Source: an uncultured Eubacteriales bacterium
GTDB lineage: Bacteria; Bacillota; Clostridia; Oscillospirales; Oscillospiraceae
Assembly (NCBI GenBank): GCA_900546415.1
Contig: URCY01000049.1
Span: forward strand, 1-13,980
Reading direction: 5' to 3'
Length of the DNA stretch: 13,980 bases
A model generated the notes under the pieces. The model did no database searches. It was not told where the DNA came from and saw only the letters and a program-made list of their open reading frames with translations. The position numbers and the translations under genes were made by a program. The first letter of the stretch is position 1. Every line of letters starts with the position of its first letter. Positions 1 through 6,705 of this stretch are shown piece after piece.

Positions 1-60
1 GAGTGTGCGTAGCACACGGGATTCTTGATTCAATATTTTAATCAAGAATCAGTATCAGAT
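1..60. repeat. Two adjacent inverted repeats at the left edge
   Basis: Two perfect dyads lie side by side downstream of the ileS terminator. The first has 6-nt arms (GTGTGC/GCACAC, positions 3-8 and 12-17) around a 3-nt loop. The second has 11-nt AT-rich arms (GATTCTTGATT and its complement, 20-30 and 40-50) around a 9-nt loop. Neither is followed by a T-run on either strand, so they do not look like standard intrinsic terminators. They could be an operator for a gene beyond the left edge or an end-of-contig artefact. No coding sequence is supported in 1-163. Confidence 0.4.
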
Positions 61-74
61 TGCCGCGTCGGGCG

Positions 75-116
75 CAAAAATACGCGCCTGCGGAGCTTGC
101 ATCCGCAGGCGCGTTT
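75..116 (-). terminator. Intrinsic terminator of the ileS transcription unit
   Basis: Read on the minus strand, about 50 nt past the ileS stop, a perfect 13-bp GC-rich stem (arms at 102-114 and 82-94) encloses a 7-nt loop. It is followed directly by A then five T (81-76). This is the classic Rho-independent form. It marks the end of the long minus-strand run, and no further gene is seen between it and the window edge. Confidence 0.92.
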
Positions 117-163
117 GTGAATTTCAGAACGGTTGCATTCCCGCGCGTCGATCTGACGGTGCT

Positions 164-2959
164 TCAGCCCTCCAGCGTCGCCATGACGGCGGCGCAGCGC
201 GGGCAGAGGCCATCAGCGTTGGCGCGGGTGGAGTGCATCCAGCAGCGCGGGCACTTCACGCCGTCGGCGTTGCGCACCTCGATGTGCAGGCCGGGGAAGC
301 GCTCGCCTCTGCCGACAACGCTGTCCTCGCGCGGCTTCTCGTCGAGCGCGACGTCCGAGACGATGAACAGCTCGGCCAGATTCAGCCCCTTGACCGCCTC
401 AACGGCGGCGCGGGCAGCCTCGTCCCCGGCCGTGAGCACGACGTGCGCCTCGAGCGCCTTGCCGATGCGCTTGTCCGCGCGGGCGGCCTCGAGCACGCTG
501 TTGACGTCGCCGCGCAGAGCAATGAGGGTGTCCCACTTGGCCATGGCCTCGTCGGGCAGGGCGTAGGCCGTGTAGGGCTTGACCATCTCGTTGAGCACGA
601 CGTTGCGGGCGTCGTCCCCGGCGCGGTGCGGCATGGCCTGCCAGATCTCGTCGCAGGTGAAGGCCAAGATCGGCGCGTACATTCTCGTCATGGCGTCGAG
701 GATGAGCCAGAGCGCGGTCTGGGCGCTGCGCCGCTTGAGGCCGTTGCGCTCCTCGCAATAGAGACGGTCCTTGAGGATATCCAGATAGAAGCTCGACAGC
801 TCCACGACGCAGAAATCGTTGATCGCGTGGGTCAAAACATGGAACTCGTAGTTTTCATAGGCCTTGAAGCCCGTCTCGATGAGGGCGTTGAGCTTCGTGA
901 CCGCCCAGCGATCCAGCTCAAGCATCTCCTCCGGGGCGACCAGCTCGTCGGCATTGAAGCCGTCGAGGTTGCCGAGGCAGTAGCGCGCGGTGTTGCGGAA
1001 TTTCAGGTAGCTCTGCGAGAGCTGCTTGAAGATCTCCTTCGAGCAGCGGACGTCCGCGCGGTAATCCGCCGACGCCGCCCACAGGCGGACGATGTCCGCG
1101 CCGAAATCGCGGATCAGCTCGGCCGGGTCGACGCCGTTGCCGAGGGACTTGTGCATGGCCTTGCCCTCGCCGTCGACCGTCCAGCCGTGCGTCAGGCACT
1201 TTTGGAACGGAGCGCCCGCGCCGAGCGCGCCGACGCTCGTCAGCAGGCTCGACTGGAACCAGCCGCGGTACTGGTCGGCGCCCTCGAGATACATGGTCGC
1301 CGGCCACTGCTCGGGGTGCTCGCGGCGCAGGGAGGCGATGTGCGTCGAGCCGGAGTCGAACCAGCCGTCGAGGGTGTCGCTCTCCTTTTCAAAGGACGCG
1401 CCGCCGCAGTGCGGGCAGCGCAGCCCGTCGGGGATCAGGTCGGCAGCCTCGTGGGCAAACCAGAAGTTCGAGCCGTGCTCGTCAAAGAGCTTGGAGATAT
1501 GCGCGATCGTCTCGTCGGTGCAGACGGGCTTGCCGCAATCCTTGCAGTAGAACACCGGGATCGGCAGACCCCAGCGGCGCTGACGGGAGATGCACCAGTC
1601 GGCGCGGTCGCGGATCATGGCGACCATGCGCTCCTTGCCCCACGCGGGCAGCCACTGCACGTTGTCGCAGGCGGCGACGGCCTCGTCCTTGAAGCGCTCG
1701 ACGGAGCAGAACCACTGCGGCGTGGCGCGGAAGATGATCGGGCTCTTGCAGCGCCAGCAGTGCGGATAGCTGTGGATGATCTCCTCGGAGGCCAGCAGCA
1801 TCCCGGAGGCCTTCATATCCGCGAGGATGACGGGGTTGGATTCCTCGGTCTTCATGCCGGCGTATTTGCCGGCGTAGTCGGTGTGGCGGCCGCGGTCGTC
1901 GACCGGAACGACCAGCTCCATGCCGTAGCGGCGGCAGGTCTGATAGTCGTCGGCGCCGAAGCCCGGCGCGGTGTGGACGCAGCCCGTGCCGGAGTCCATC
2001 GTGACGTACTCGGCGTTGAGCAGGCGCGAGGTCTTGTCCAGGAACGGGTGCTTGGCCAGCATATTTTCAAAGAAGCTGCCCGGATGCGTCTCGACGATCT
2101 CATAATGCGCGATCCCGGCGACCTGCATGACCTTCTCGGCCAGCGCCTCGGCGACGATATACAGCTCGCCGTTGTCGGCCTTGACGATGGCGTAGCTCTC
2201 GCGCGGATGCAGCGAAATGCCCATGTTGCCGGGAAGCGTCCAGATCGTGGTCGTCCAGATCACGAAGAAGAGCTTGCTGTGGTCGAGGTGGGGCAGCTTG
2301 CCCAGATCGTCCTGCATCGGGAACTTGACGTAAACGGTCGTGCAGGGGTCGTCCTGATATTCGATCTCGGCCTCGGCAAGCGCCGTCTCGTCCTTCGGGC
2401 ACCAGTAGACGGGCTTGAGCCCCTTATAGATGTAGCCCTTGCGGTACATCTCGCCGAACACCTTGACCTCCTCGGCCTCGAAGTGTCTGTCCATCGTGCG
2501 GTAGGGATGCGCCCAGTCGCCCAGCACGCCCAGACGGCGGAAACCGGCCATCTGGCGCTGAATGAAGTCCTCGGCGAAGCTTTCGCAGGCCGAGCGGAAC
2601 TCCGTGACGGGCATGGTCTTGTGGTTGAGCTTGTTTTTCTTGATGATGGCCGACTCGATCGGCATTCCGTGGTTATCCCAGCCGGGGGTATAGGGCGTGT
2701 AATAGCCGCGCATGGCATAGGAGCGGATGATGAAATCCTTGAGGGTCTTGTTCAGCGCGTGACCCATGTGGATGTCGCCGTTCGAGAACGGAGGGCCGTC
2801 GTGCAGGATGAAGGCGGGCTTGCCCTCGTTCTTCTTCAGCAGCAGGCTGTAGACATCGATCTTGTTCCAATGCTCCAGCATCGGCGGCTCCCGGGTGGGC
2901 AGACCGGCACGCATGGGGAAATCGGTTTTCGGGGTGATGATGGTGTTTTTGTAATCCAT
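164..2959 (-). CDS. ileS: Isoleucyl-tRNA synthetase
   Basis: Class Ia aminoacyl-tRNA synthetase that charges tRNA-Ile in the cytoplasm and edits misactivated valine. The protein is 931 aa. The HIGH signature appears as HMGH (residues 64-67), inside GPPFSNGDIHMGH. The CP1 editing domain carries TTTIWTLPGN. A cysteine-rich insert (CKDCGKPVC, then CPHCGG) and WFDSGS follow. The KMSKS loop is the variant KAMHKS (600-605) followed by LGNG. A C-terminal zinc finger (C903, C906, C919, C922) suggests the bacterial, mupirocin-sensitive type I enzyme; that is inference from family knowledge. I chose the ATG at 2959 because GGAGG lies 5 nt upstream (2965-2969). A longer in-frame extension would run through the T-box terminator and is rejected. 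Expression is probably controlled by the T-box leader just upstream. The gene is last in the run, before the terminator at 75-116. Confidence 0.97.
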   Translation of the reverse strand: MDYKNTIITPKTDFPMRAGLPTREPPMLEHWNKIDVYSLLLKKNEGKPAFILHDGPPFSNGDIHMGHALNKTLKDFIIRSYAMRGYYTPYTPGWDNHGMPIESAIIKKNKLNHKTMPVTEFRSACESFAEDFIQRQMAGFRRLGVLGDWAHPYRTMDRHFEAEEVKVFGEMYRKGYIYKGLKPVYWCPKDETALAEAEIEYQDDPCTTVYVKFPMQDDLGKLPHLDHSKLFFVIWTTTIWTLPGNMGISLHPRESYAIVKADNGELYIVAEALAEKVMQVAGIAHYEIVETHPGSFFENMLAKHPFLDKTSRLLNAEYVTMDSGTGCVHTAPGFGADDYQTCRRYGMELVVPVDDRGRHTDYAGKYAGMKTEESNPVILADMKASGMLLASEEIIHSYPHCWRCKSPIIFRATPQWFCSVERFKDEAVAACDNVQWLPAWGKERMVAMIRDRADWCISRQRRWGLPIPVFYCKDCGKPVCTDETIAHISKLFDEHGSNFWFAHEAADLIPDGLRCPHCGGASFEKESDTLDGWFDSGSTHIASLRREHPEQWPATMYLEGADQYRGWFQSSLLTSVGALGAGAPFQKCLTHGWTVDGEGKAMHKSLGNGVDPAELIRDFGADIVRLWAASADYRADVRCSKEIFKQLSQSYLKFRNTARYCLGNLDGFNADELVAPEEMLELDRWAVTKLNALIETGFKAYENYEFHVLTHAINDFCVVELSSFYLDILKDRLYCEERNGLKRRSAQTALWLILDAMTRMYAPILAFTCDEIWQAMPHRAGDDARNVVLNEMVKPYTAYALPDEAMAKWDTLIALRGDVNSVLEAARADKRIGKALEAHVVLTAGDEAARAAVEAVKGLNLAELFIVSDVALDEKPREDSVVGRGERFPGLHIEVRNADGVKCPRCWMHSTRANADGLCPRCAAVMATLEG

Positions 2960-2983
2960 AAGATCCTCCACATAGCTAAAAAT

Positions 2984-3026
2984 TGAAAAAGCACGCTCCG
3001 TCTCCTTCAAGAGACAGGGCGTGCGC
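2984..3026 (-). terminator. Regulatory terminator hairpin of the T-box leader
   Basis: On the minus strand, arms GCACGC...GTCTC and GAGAC...GCGTGC (3024-3019/3015-3011 with 3004-3000/2996-2991) form a long, slightly interrupted stem with a 6-nt loop. TTTTTC follows (2990-2985). It sits right after the T-box motif and before the ileS ribosome binding site, so it is the conditional attenuator. The antiterminator would form from the T-box motif and sequence of this 5' arm region. Confidence 0.9.
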
Positions 3027-3214
3027 TCTGCGGTACCACTCTTGTTCCCCGCTCGGCGGGGCACTCGAAACGCGGTAACGGGCGTGAACCGTCGCGCCCT
3101 ACTGCTCCTTCGGGCGGAAGCTCGGGAGGGATGCCCTTTCGTCTGCGCCGCTGCCTTGCACCAACCGGCAGCTCTCTGAACGGCGTCGGGGACGAAGGAC
3201 GTGTCTCCGTCTTC
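2984..3214 (-). promoter_or_regulatory. T-box riboswitch leader of ileS (isoleucine specifier)
   Basis: This leader binds tRNA-Ile and permits read-through into ileS when the tRNA is uncharged. On the minus strand Stem I begins about 9 nt after the divIVA stop. Its distal part has AGAGAG, then arms GCTGCC/GGCAGC (3167-3172, 3150-3155) around a loop with GGTTGGTG. The arm CCTTCGTC pairs with GACGAA-A-GG. The likely specifier ATC (3132-3130) lies on the 3' side, followed by CCTCCCGAG. A GC-rich stem-loop (6-bp arms, 3-nt loop, 3047-3061) precedes the conserved T-box AGTGGTACCGCAG (3040-3028). The UGGU there would pair with tRNA ending A-CCA, as expected for tRNA-Ile. A terminator hairpin follows. 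The domain order matches the family. The exact boundaries and the specifier choice are my reading, not a covariance-model result. Confidence 0.93.
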
Positions 3215-3223
3215 GCTGTTTGC

Positions 3224-3934
3224 TTATTTCTGCGTTTTTTTGGGGCCGGGCTTGTAATTCTTGCCGAATTTCAGCCCCTCGAATTTTTTCGGCGTCCCGG
3301 CGGCGTGCTCCGGCTGCGTCTCGGCTGCGTTCGCCGGGACGGCCTGCTCGATCTGCGCGCCGATCTGCTCGATCAGGGCGTCGGCCTTCTCCTCCGTGGA
3401 GGGGGGCGTCGGATTTTTGTCGAAATCAAAGGCCTCGCGGGTCTCGGCGGGCTTCGGCTCGGGGGCGGCCGCCTTCGGCAGCTCCTTCTCCTTGCGCAGC
3501 TCGTCGATCAGCTCAAGCTGACGGCGAATGCGGCGTTCCATCCCGTCGAGGAACTGCGCCGTGGCCTGCTTGGCGACCTCAAGGCGCTCCTGCTCCGCGC
3601 CGAGGCGCTGATCCGTGTTCTGCGCCTTGCTCTGGGCGGTCTCCTCAGCCTCGTGCAGCAGTCTGGCGCACTTTTTCTCCGTCTCGGCGAGCATCTGCTC
3701 CGAGGTTTTCTGCGCCGCAAGCAGCGCGCTCTGCATGGACGATTCCTGCTTGCGGTATTCCTCGAGCTTTTCCACAAGAATGCGCATCTTGCTCTTGAGC
3801 ACGGAGTTTTCTTTATAAAGCGCGATATAATCCTCCGTCAGCGGGTCGAAGAATTCGTTCACGGAATCCACGTCGTAGCCGCCGAAGAGCGCGCGCTCAA
3901 AGCTGACCTCTTGAATTTGCTGCGGGGTAATCAA
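3224..3934 (-). CDS. divIVA: DivIVA-family cell-division/polarity protein
   Basis: A 236-aa coiled-coil scaffold that binds negatively curved membrane at septa and poles and recruits division or cell-wall factors. The N-terminal domain (about 1-55) has the family pattern ITPQQIQEVSFERALFGGYD, followed by VNEFFDPL. A long heptad-rich coiled coil covers roughly 35-165, then an Ala/Pro/Glu-rich linker. A short C-terminal FEGLKFGKNY segment (218-227) resembles a tail motif I recall from clostridial DivIVA proteins. The start codon is TTG at 3934: no in-frame ATG lies between it and an upstream stop, GGAG lies 10 nt ahead (3948-3945), and the N-terminus then aligns with the family. It lies 37 nt after sepF. 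B. subtilis has ylmG and ylmH between these genes; here they are absent. Confidence 0.93.
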   Translation of the reverse strand: MITPQQIQEVSFERALFGGYDVDSVNEFFDPLTEDYIALYKENSVLKSKMRILVEKLEEYRKQESSMQSALLAAQKTSEQMLAETEKKCARLLHEAEETAQSKAQNTDQRLGAEQERLEVAKQATAQFLDGMERRIRRQLELIDELRKEKELPKAAAPEPKPAETREAFDFDKNPTPPSTEEKADALIEQIGAQIEQAVPANAAETQPEHAAGTPKKFEGLKFGKNYKPGPKKTQK

Positions 3935-3971
3935 AATGCTTCAGCTCCATTCTGTCTGTAAATTTCGGGGA

Positions 3972-4472
3972 TCAATAATATTTCGCGTTGTTCTCCAGAT
4001 CCTCGACCAGATCGCCCTGGATCTCCACGTTGTAGGGCGCGACGAGATATGTAGAAATGGCGATTTTTTTGATCTTTCCGTCGAGCGCATAGGCGCAGCC
4101 GGAGAGGAAGTCCACCAGCCGGCGGGCGACGTCCTTGTTCGTCGACTCGAGGTTGAGGACAATCGCGCGCTTATCGCGCAGGTTGTCGGCGATCTCGGAG
4201 ACCTGATCGAAGCGCTCGGGTCTAACCAGAATGACCTGGATCTGCGCGCCGTTGTTGAGGTTCACAACGCGCGCGCCGCCGGTGCGGGGCACCTCGTTCG
4301 TGACCGAGCTGCGCGAGGAGGAAAAGCTGCTGACCGGATTGCGCCGGGGAGCGGGATCGGGCGCGGCCGCGGGCTCGTCGTCCTCAAACGGCTCGTCGTC
4401 ATAATCGTCGTAATCATCCTCCGGCTCGGAATACGGGTGCGTGAGCTTGCGGAATTCATCTAAAAGTCCCAT
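3972..4472 (-). CDS. sepF: Cell-division protein SepF
   Basis: SepF tethers FtsZ filaments to the membrane and aligns them during septation. The 166-aa product begins with a short amphipathic segment (MGLLDEFRKLTHPY) typical of the membrane-targeting helix. A very acidic Asp/Glu/Tyr-rich linker (about 16-34) and a Ser/Pro-rich stretch to about 65 follow. The globular SepF core runs from GARVVNLN (66-73) through ILVRPERF, NLESTNKDVARRLVDFLSG (107-125) and YLVAPYNVEI. The start has GGAGG 10 nt upstream. It sits 59 nt after yggS and 37 nt before divIVA, the conserved Gram-positive division cluster. A near-consensus promoter inside yggS (4651-4686) probably drives it, which would give a leader of roughly 180 nt. 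Confidence 0.95.
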   Translation of the reverse strand: MGLLDEFRKLTHPYSEPEDDYDDYDDEPFEDDEPAAAPDPAPRRNPVSSFSSSRSSVTNEVPRTGGARVVNLNNGAQIQVILVRPERFDQVSEIADNLRDKRAIVLNLESTNKDVARRLVDFLSGCAYALDGKIKKIAISTYLVAPYNVEIQGDLVEDLENNAKYY

Positions 4473-4531
4473 TGTGGGTCAACCTCCGTTGTGTTTTCGA
4501 TATAGTTGGAAATGGAAGCCGAGCCGAATCG

Positions 4532-5236
4532 TCAAGGCTTCTTGGAATAATCTCGTGCGCCGAAGATCGCGGTGCCAACGCGGATCATCGTACTGCCGCA
4601 GGCGATGGCGTCCTCAAAATCGTCGGTCATCCCCATCGACAAAATTTCCATGCTAATATTATGCTTATTTTTTGCCGCTATGTCAACAGATAATCTTTGA
4701 ATTTTCTCAAAAAATCTGCAATTATCGCCTTTTTTTTCGGAAATCGGCGGGATCGCCATCAATCCGCGCACCCGGCAATGCGGAAATGCTTCCAATTTGT
4801 CCAAAATTTCGTCCATCGCGTCCGGGTCGAAGCCGGACTTGCTCTCCTCATGGCCGACGTTGACCTCGAGCAGAATGTCCTGAACGAGCCCCTGTCGGGC
4901 GGCCTCCTTCTCGATGCAGGCCAGCAGCTCCATGCGGTCGACCGACTGGATCAGCGCGACCTTGCCGACCACCTGCCTGACCTTGTTCGTCTGCAAATGG
5001 CCGATGAAGTGCACCGGCACGCCGTCGTAGGCGTGCTCGCCGAGCTTCTGCATCAGCTCCTGCACGCGGTTCTCGCCGCAGAGGTCGACCCCCGCCGCCA
5101 CCGCCTCGCGCACACGCGCAGCATCATTCATCTTCGTCGCGGCGCAAAGCAAAACCTCCTGCGGCTCGCGTCCGGCGGCTCGCGCCGCCGCGTCCATTTT
5201 TTCGCGGATCATCGCAACATTTTCCCGAATCGTCAT
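4532..5236 (-). CDS. yggS: YggS/YlmE-family PLP homeostasis protein
   Basis: A 234-aa fold-type III PLP-binding protein of the YggS/PLPBP family. It is thought to buffer pyridoxal phosphate and affect amino-acid metabolism; no catalytic reaction is established. The PLP lysine is K35 in LLCAATKMNDA. Other family signatures are GENRVQE, HFIGHLQTNK, LLEVNVGHEESKSG and the C-terminal SMGMTDDF with RVGTAIFGARDY. I chose the ATG at 5236 because it overlaps the stop of the upstream gene in an ATGA arrangement and the family N-terminus begins here. Codons about 166-199 (4640-4740) are strikingly AT-rich compared with the rest of the gene. They include an A8 tract and what reads as a sigma-A promoter for sepF. 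The neighbourhood (sepF, divIVA) matches ylmE of B. subtilis. Confidence 0.95.
   Translation of the reverse strand: MTIRENVAMIREKMDAAARAAGREPQEVLLCAATKMNDAARVREAVAAGVDLCGENRVQELMQKLGEHAYDGVPVHFIGHLQTNKVRQVVGKVALIQSVDRMELLACIEKEAARQGLVQDILLEVNVGHEESKSGFDPDAMDEILDKLEAFPHCRVRGLMAIPPISEKKGDNCRFFEKIQRLSVDIAAKNKHNISMEILSMGMTDDFEDAIACGSTMIRVGTAIFGARDYSKKP
4651..4686 (-). promoter_or_regulatory. Near-consensus sigma-A promoter inside yggS, directed at sepF
   Basis: On the minus strand, TTGACA (4686-4681) is followed by a 17-nt spacer and CATAAT (4663-4658). That is a perfect -35, an optimal spacer and a 5/6 -10 element. Upstream DNA is rich in A- and T-tracts (T8 at 4730-4737 and TTTTTTGAG around 4705-4713), as in UP elements. 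The expected start is near 4651, about 180 nt before the sepF ATG. The surrounding gene is GC-rich, so the motif is unlikely by chance. No transcript data are available here. Confidence 0.75.
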
Positions 5237-6438
5237 TCTTGCAGCACCTTCCCGTCTGTAATTTCTTTTGAGGTGAGGATCAGCTCGTCCTCCGGCCAGA
5301 GGTTGTCCACGCTGTCGCGCTCCCACGCGACGAGGAAGCTGTCGTCCTGCTCAAAGAGCACCTCGACCGGCTTCCACTGCGCACGGGCGCCCTCGAGCAC
5401 ATAGACGCCCGTCTCGCCGTTTTCGACATAAAGCGCCTTTTTCGGCACACGCAGACCCTCGTAGGTCTGAAATATCAGCTCCGCATACTGCTTGCGCAGC
5501 GCGGTCACTTCCTGTAAATACTGGCTGCTCGACAGCACGAGCACGCGCATACCGTTCTCCTCTGCGCCGACGCGTCGCACCTGCATCCGCAGCTCGCGCA
5601 CGCCGGACAGGCGCACCGTCAGCCGGTCGCCCTCGGCGCACTGGGCGGCACGCTCGGCCGGGAGCGCCGCGACAAAATACCACGTCTGTCCGAGGCAGAG
5701 CTTGCCGTATTGCTCCGGCAGGCCGCCCACGCTGAGCGCGGACAGGCGCTCCAGCTCCCCGGCCGTCAGCCCGTCGAGCCGCTCGGGCGTCAGCAGGCTC
5801 TCATAGCCGTCAACATGGGAGGAAAAATAGCCCGCCTGCGGTGCCAGCAGCGCCTCGTTCAGCGCGGGCTGGGTCTGTTCGAGGGCAGCGGCCTGCTGCG
5901 CCAGCTCCTCGGCGCGCTGTCGCAGTGCCTCGCCCTCCCCGGCCGCACACCGCCGCAGGATCAGCGGCGAGAGCGCCGCGCCGCTCGCGCTCACGGCGTC
6001 GGCATCGCCCGCAGCCACGCCGCGCGAAAGCGCGACCAGCGTCTCGGAGATCTGCCGGTCAAGGTGTTTGCGTCCGGCCGCGTCGGTCTGCCCGGCCAGC
6101 GCAAGCTGCTCGCTCTGCCATTGCAGACGCGCCTGCTCCGCGCGGGACTGCCGCTCGGCCTCGGTGCGGTAGCCCGCAGCCACGAGCTGTCCCCCGCCGA
6201 CCCATTCGCCCTCGGCGCACTCGGCTACCACGAGCGGAGACCGCGCCGTGAGCGCAAGCTCCTGACGCACCACAAAGCCGGAGACGGAGACCCCGTCGCC
6301 AGCTTCGCAGTAGAGCGCCGGCTCAAGCGAATAGCTGCTGCCCGCATTCAGGAGCACGGAAAACAGCACATACGCCGCAATGACCAGCGCCAACGATATG
6401 GAGATGATTCGAAGATAAAAATCGCCCTGCTTTTTCAT
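5233..6438 (-). CDS. Membrane-anchored HlyD-like protein of unknown role
   Basis: A 401-aa protein with one N-terminal transmembrane helix (about 10-30) after the positive start MKKQGDFYLR, so the bulk should lie outside the membrane. A beta-rich stretch (about 45-90) resembles the lipoyl/barrel part of HlyD-type periplasmic adaptors. An Ala/Gln/Glu-rich, probably alpha-helical hairpin follows (about 92-195). Next come AGYFSSHVDGYE (202-213) and a C-terminal barrel-like domain with VPKKALYVENGETGVYVLEG (331-350). I recall clostridial proteins annotated as HlyD-family adaptors with this pattern just upstream of yggS-sepF. No ABC transporter or outer-membrane partner is present, so an efflux role is doubtful. 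A role in envelope or division is inference from its neighbours. Its stop overlaps the yggS start by 4 nt, which implies translational coupling. The ATG at 6438 has AAAGGA about 11 nt upstream. Confidence 0.82.
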   Translation of the reverse strand: MKKQGDFYLRIISISLALVIAAYVLFSVLLNAGSSYSLEPALYCEAGDGVSVSGFVVRQELALTARSPLVVAECAEGEWVGGGQLVAAGYRTEAERQSRAEQARLQWQSEQLALAGQTDAAGRKHLDRQISETLVALSRGVAAGDADAVSASGAALSPLILRRCAAGEGEALRQRAEELAQQAAALEQTQPALNEALLAPQAGYFSSHVDGYESLLTPERLDGLTAGELERLSALSVGGLPEQYGKLCLGQTWYFVAALPAERAAQCAEGDRLTVRLSGVRELRMQVRRVGAEENGMRVLVLSSSQYLQEVTALRKQYAELIFQTYEGLRVPKKALYVENGETGVYVLEGARAQWKPVEVLFEQDDSFLVAWERDSVDNLWPEDELILTSKEITDGKVLQE

Positions 6439-6468
6439 AACCGAAACAGTCCTTTTTACCTCCGCAGG

Positions 6469-6484
6469 GCGTCCGGCCGGACGC
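6469..6484. repeat. Perfect 16-nt GC palindrome between hfq and the HlyD-like gene
   Basis: GCGTCCGGCCGGACGC is its own reverse complement and starts one base downstream of the hfq stop codon. In RNA it could form a 6-bp stem with a 4-nt loop. No T-run follows on either strand, so it is not a canonical terminator. It might stabilise the 3' end of the upstream message, act as a protein site, or be chance in GC-rich DNA. Confidence 0.45.
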
Positions 6485-6485
6485 G

Positions 6486-6704
6486 TCAGTCGAGCCGGAC
6501 AGGCTGCAGGGGAACGAGCGTCGAGATCGCGTGCTTGTAGATCATCTGCTGCTTGCCCTCTGAGCAGAGCATGACGATGAAGCTGTCAAAGCCGGTCACG
6601 ACGCCCTTCATCTGAAATCCGTTCATCAAAAACATGGTGACCGGCGTATGCTCACGGCGCAGCTCGTTGAGCATGAGATCCTGTAAGTTTTCTGCGTTTG
6701 CCAT
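6486..6704 (-). CDS. hfq: RNA chaperone Hfq
   Basis: A 72-aa Sm-like protein that assembles as a hexameric ring and helps small RNAs pair with mRNAs. The N-terminal helix carries Q8 (NLQDLMLNELRRE). The Sm1 motif includes FLMNGFQMKG, and D40-F42 correspond to the conserved U-binding region. The Sm2 motif contains YKHAIST (56-62), with the proximal-face K57 and H58. The lateral arginine patch reads RREH (16-19). The C-terminal tail is short, as in Gram-positive Hfq. It follows miaA by 46 nt, the standard miaA-hfq order, with GAGG about 8 nt before the ATG. A small inverted repeat around this RBS may affect its translation. Confidence 0.96.
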   Translation of the reverse strand: MANAENLQDLMLNELRREHTPVTMFLMNGFQMKGVVTGFDSFIVMLCSEGKQQMIYKHAISTLVPLQPVRLD

Positions 6705-6705
6705 T

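Noticed and set aside
233..2986. A plus-strand open frame of about 900 codons antisense to ileS
   Set aside because: Same cause: GC-rich codon usage in ileS suppresses stops on the opposite strand. No RBS or recognisable domain.
2960..3064. N-terminal extension of ileS by 35 codons
   Set aside because: It would be translated from the T-box motif and terminator hairpin. The ATG at 2959 has a strong RBS and matches the family start.
3131..3961. Plus-strand open frame across the T-box and divIVA
   Set aside because: It runs through a structured RNA leader and is antisense to the DivIVA coiled coil. Its content is low-complexity.
5237..5326. 30-codon N-terminal extension of yggS
   Set aside because: It overlaps the C-terminus of the HlyD-like gene. 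The ATGA overlap start at 5236 fits the family length.
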